A DNA stretch of 64,000 bases, from positions 1-64,000 of the forward strand of contig CAYJEY010000007.1 of assembly GCA_964369385.1 (NCBI GenBank), read 5' to 3'. Positions 63,127 through 64,000 of this stretch are shown in pieces; the first letter of the stretch is position 1, and each line of letters begins with the position of its first letter. The translations under genes were made by a program, and so were the position numbers. Source of the stretch: CALVGQ01 sp964369385. GTDB taxonomy: Bacteria; Bacillota_I; Bacilli_A; Erysipelotrichales; Erysipelotrichaceae. Under the pieces are notes generated by a model. That model ran no database searches, was not told the origin of the DNA, and worked only from the letters and a program-made list of their open reading frames with translations.

Positions 63127-64000
63127 ATGATTAGGATAGTTCAAATTTACAAAAACATTGATCAATTAAGACACTATTTAAAAGAGTGTAGTTTTTTTAT
63201 GTCTACTTCATGTCTTGTGCAAATAACTACAAGCAATATGAATCACCAAGAAGCGCAAACTTGTGCGAGAGAGATTAAACAATTGTTGCCGAATGCTCAA
63301 ATTGTAGGGGTGAGTTCTTCACATGCGATTATTTTCGATGGTAAACGTATTTTAGGAGCAACACTTGTGACGATTGAGAAGTATCATAGTTCTCAAGTCA
63401 TTTTGCAAAAATATTCATGGGAAAGACAATCAGCTCAACAATTAGCAAAGCAATTCGTAGAAGATTTTCAAGATGTTTCTTATATTAATAATGGAATCAT
63501 ACATACACTGTTTTCTGGAGAATATCATGGAAGTCATCAGTTTATAGAGGAAGTTAATGCATTAAATCCTCAGCTAAGACTTACTGGCGGAACAGCTGGG
63601 GATATTATAGGACATCAACTTAGTGGATTTGTGTTTGATGAGCATGATGTTTATATAAAAGGGATGATTGCTTTTTGCGTGTCATCAAAGTTGTTGAATG
63701 TTTATGTTGGCGTTTCGACATCACTTGAGGAAGTGAGTAATACTCACGAAATTACAAAAGTCGATAAAAAACAAATCTTAGAAATTGATCATGTGAATGC
63801 GATTGAGTGGGCAAACAAATTTTTTAATTATGATTTGCGACAAAATCAATGGTCTAATATTGAACAAGCAATAAGTAATGATTATCTAATTCATTTTCCA
63901 ATGATGATTGATAATACTAAAAGTTGTCGATTTGCAAGATTAAATCAGAGTAGTGATACACTTGAGTTGTATCATACTTATTTAAAGAAGGGGACTAAAT
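63127..64000 (+). CDS. FIST-domain sensory protein, truncated by the window edge
   Basis: An open frame from the ATG at 63127 (after GAGG at 63118) to the end, at least 291 residues. The FIST N part covers SCLVQITTSNMNHQEAQ, AQIVGVSSSHAIIFDGK and LTGGTAGD. The FIST C part begins near KLLNVYVGVSTSLEEV, with EITKVDKKQILEIDHVNAIEW. FIST domains are thought to sense small molecules such as amino acids and are usually joined to PAS, GGDEF, kinase or methyl-accepting domains. The output domain lies outside the window. The EAL protein in this window makes a c-di-GMP output worth checking. Confidence 0.8.
   Translation, partial: MIRIVQIYKNIDQLRHYLKECSFFMSTSCLVQITTSNMNHQEAQTCAREIKQLLPNAQIVGVSSSHAIIFDGKRILGATLVTIEKYHSSQVILQKYSWERQSAQQLAKQFVEDFQDVSYINNGIIHTLFSGEYHGSHQFIEEVNALNPQLRLTGGTAGDIIGHQLSGFVFDEHDVYIKGMIAFCVSSKLLNVYVGVSTSLEEVSNTHEITKVDKKQILEIDHVNAIEWANKFFNYDLRQNQWSNIEQAISNDYLIHFPMMIDNTKSCRFARLNQSSDTLELYHTYLKKGTK

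Noticed and set aside
1..64000. tRNA, rRNA, T-box, or known riboswitch in intergenic regions
   Set aside because: Reading the gaps showed hairpins that end in T runs and operators, but no cloverleaf, no T-box core and no riboswitch consensus that I recognise; a covariance-model search would be needed to exclude weak cases.

Overview
The window is visibly AT-rich and uses the standard genetic code, with TGA as a normal stop. Strong GGAGG-type ribosome sites, Sec lipoproteins with LxGC lipoboxes, Ser/Thr/Glu-rich giant surface proteins and intrinsic terminators at most gene ends point to a low-GC Gram-positive (Bacillota), possibly near the Erysipelotrichales. The class III reductase pair NrdD/NrdG shows that it can grow without oxygen. 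I see no rRNA, tRNA, CRISPR, transposase or phage gene, so this reads as chromosomal sequence.

Layout. (1) 1-2580: a MarR-type regulator and a reduced nitrogenase-like locus. It has a clear NifH-like iron protein and two short proteins that look like the first and last domains of a nitrogenase component 1; the first is frameshifted in a T run. (2) 2613-7588: on the minus strand, a VTC-type polyphosphate polymerase, a DUF4956 membrane protein and a Cthe_2159-like lipoprotein, next to a two-component system that shares an exact 19-base site with the VTC promoter. (3) 7831-10750: a second two-component system and a triple-PepSY lipoprotein with matching promoter architecture; the response regulator is frameshifted in a G run. 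(4) 10974-14342: an MBL-fold hydrolase and an ABC-2 exporter. (5) 14894-21864: a 1837-residue VWA/MBG surface protein and two prepilin-like proteins. (6) 22025-33152: a zinc-ribbon LRR protein, an aldo/keto reductase, then a seven-gene operon. It contains a GDPD-like phosphodiesterase, an AfuABC/FbpABC-type importer, a cytoplasmic phosphodiester glycosidase, a phosphohexomutase and a PP2C-like phosphatase. (7) 33377-42628: a giant surface protein of about 3083 residues with the same kind of three-helix C-terminal anchor as the 1837-residue protein. (8) 42695-52089: a DM13 lipoprotein, a polar amino-acid importer, pyrG behind a leader-peptide-like attenuator, a Gfo/Idh oxidoreductase, a GGDEF/EAL/PAS protein and a cyclophilin lipoprotein. 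(9) 52292-56364: a YdjI/YdjG/YdjH-like envelope cluster. (10) 56455-64000: a NodB deacetylase with mutY and a DUF1294 gene, a GNAT acetyltransferase and Crp/Fnr regulator, divergent nrdDG, and the start of a FIST-domain gene.

How the parts work together. The most coherent undescribed system is the phosphodiester operon. No hydrolase in it has an export signal, so I infer that an intact phosphodiester or sugar phosphate is imported and cut inside the cell. The most unusual locus is the compact nitrogenase-like set, which shares an operator-like sequence with its MarR gene. The two sensor systems each carry CiaR/OmpR-like direct repeats in front of their own operon and one neighbouring target, which gives two small regulons readable from sequence alone.
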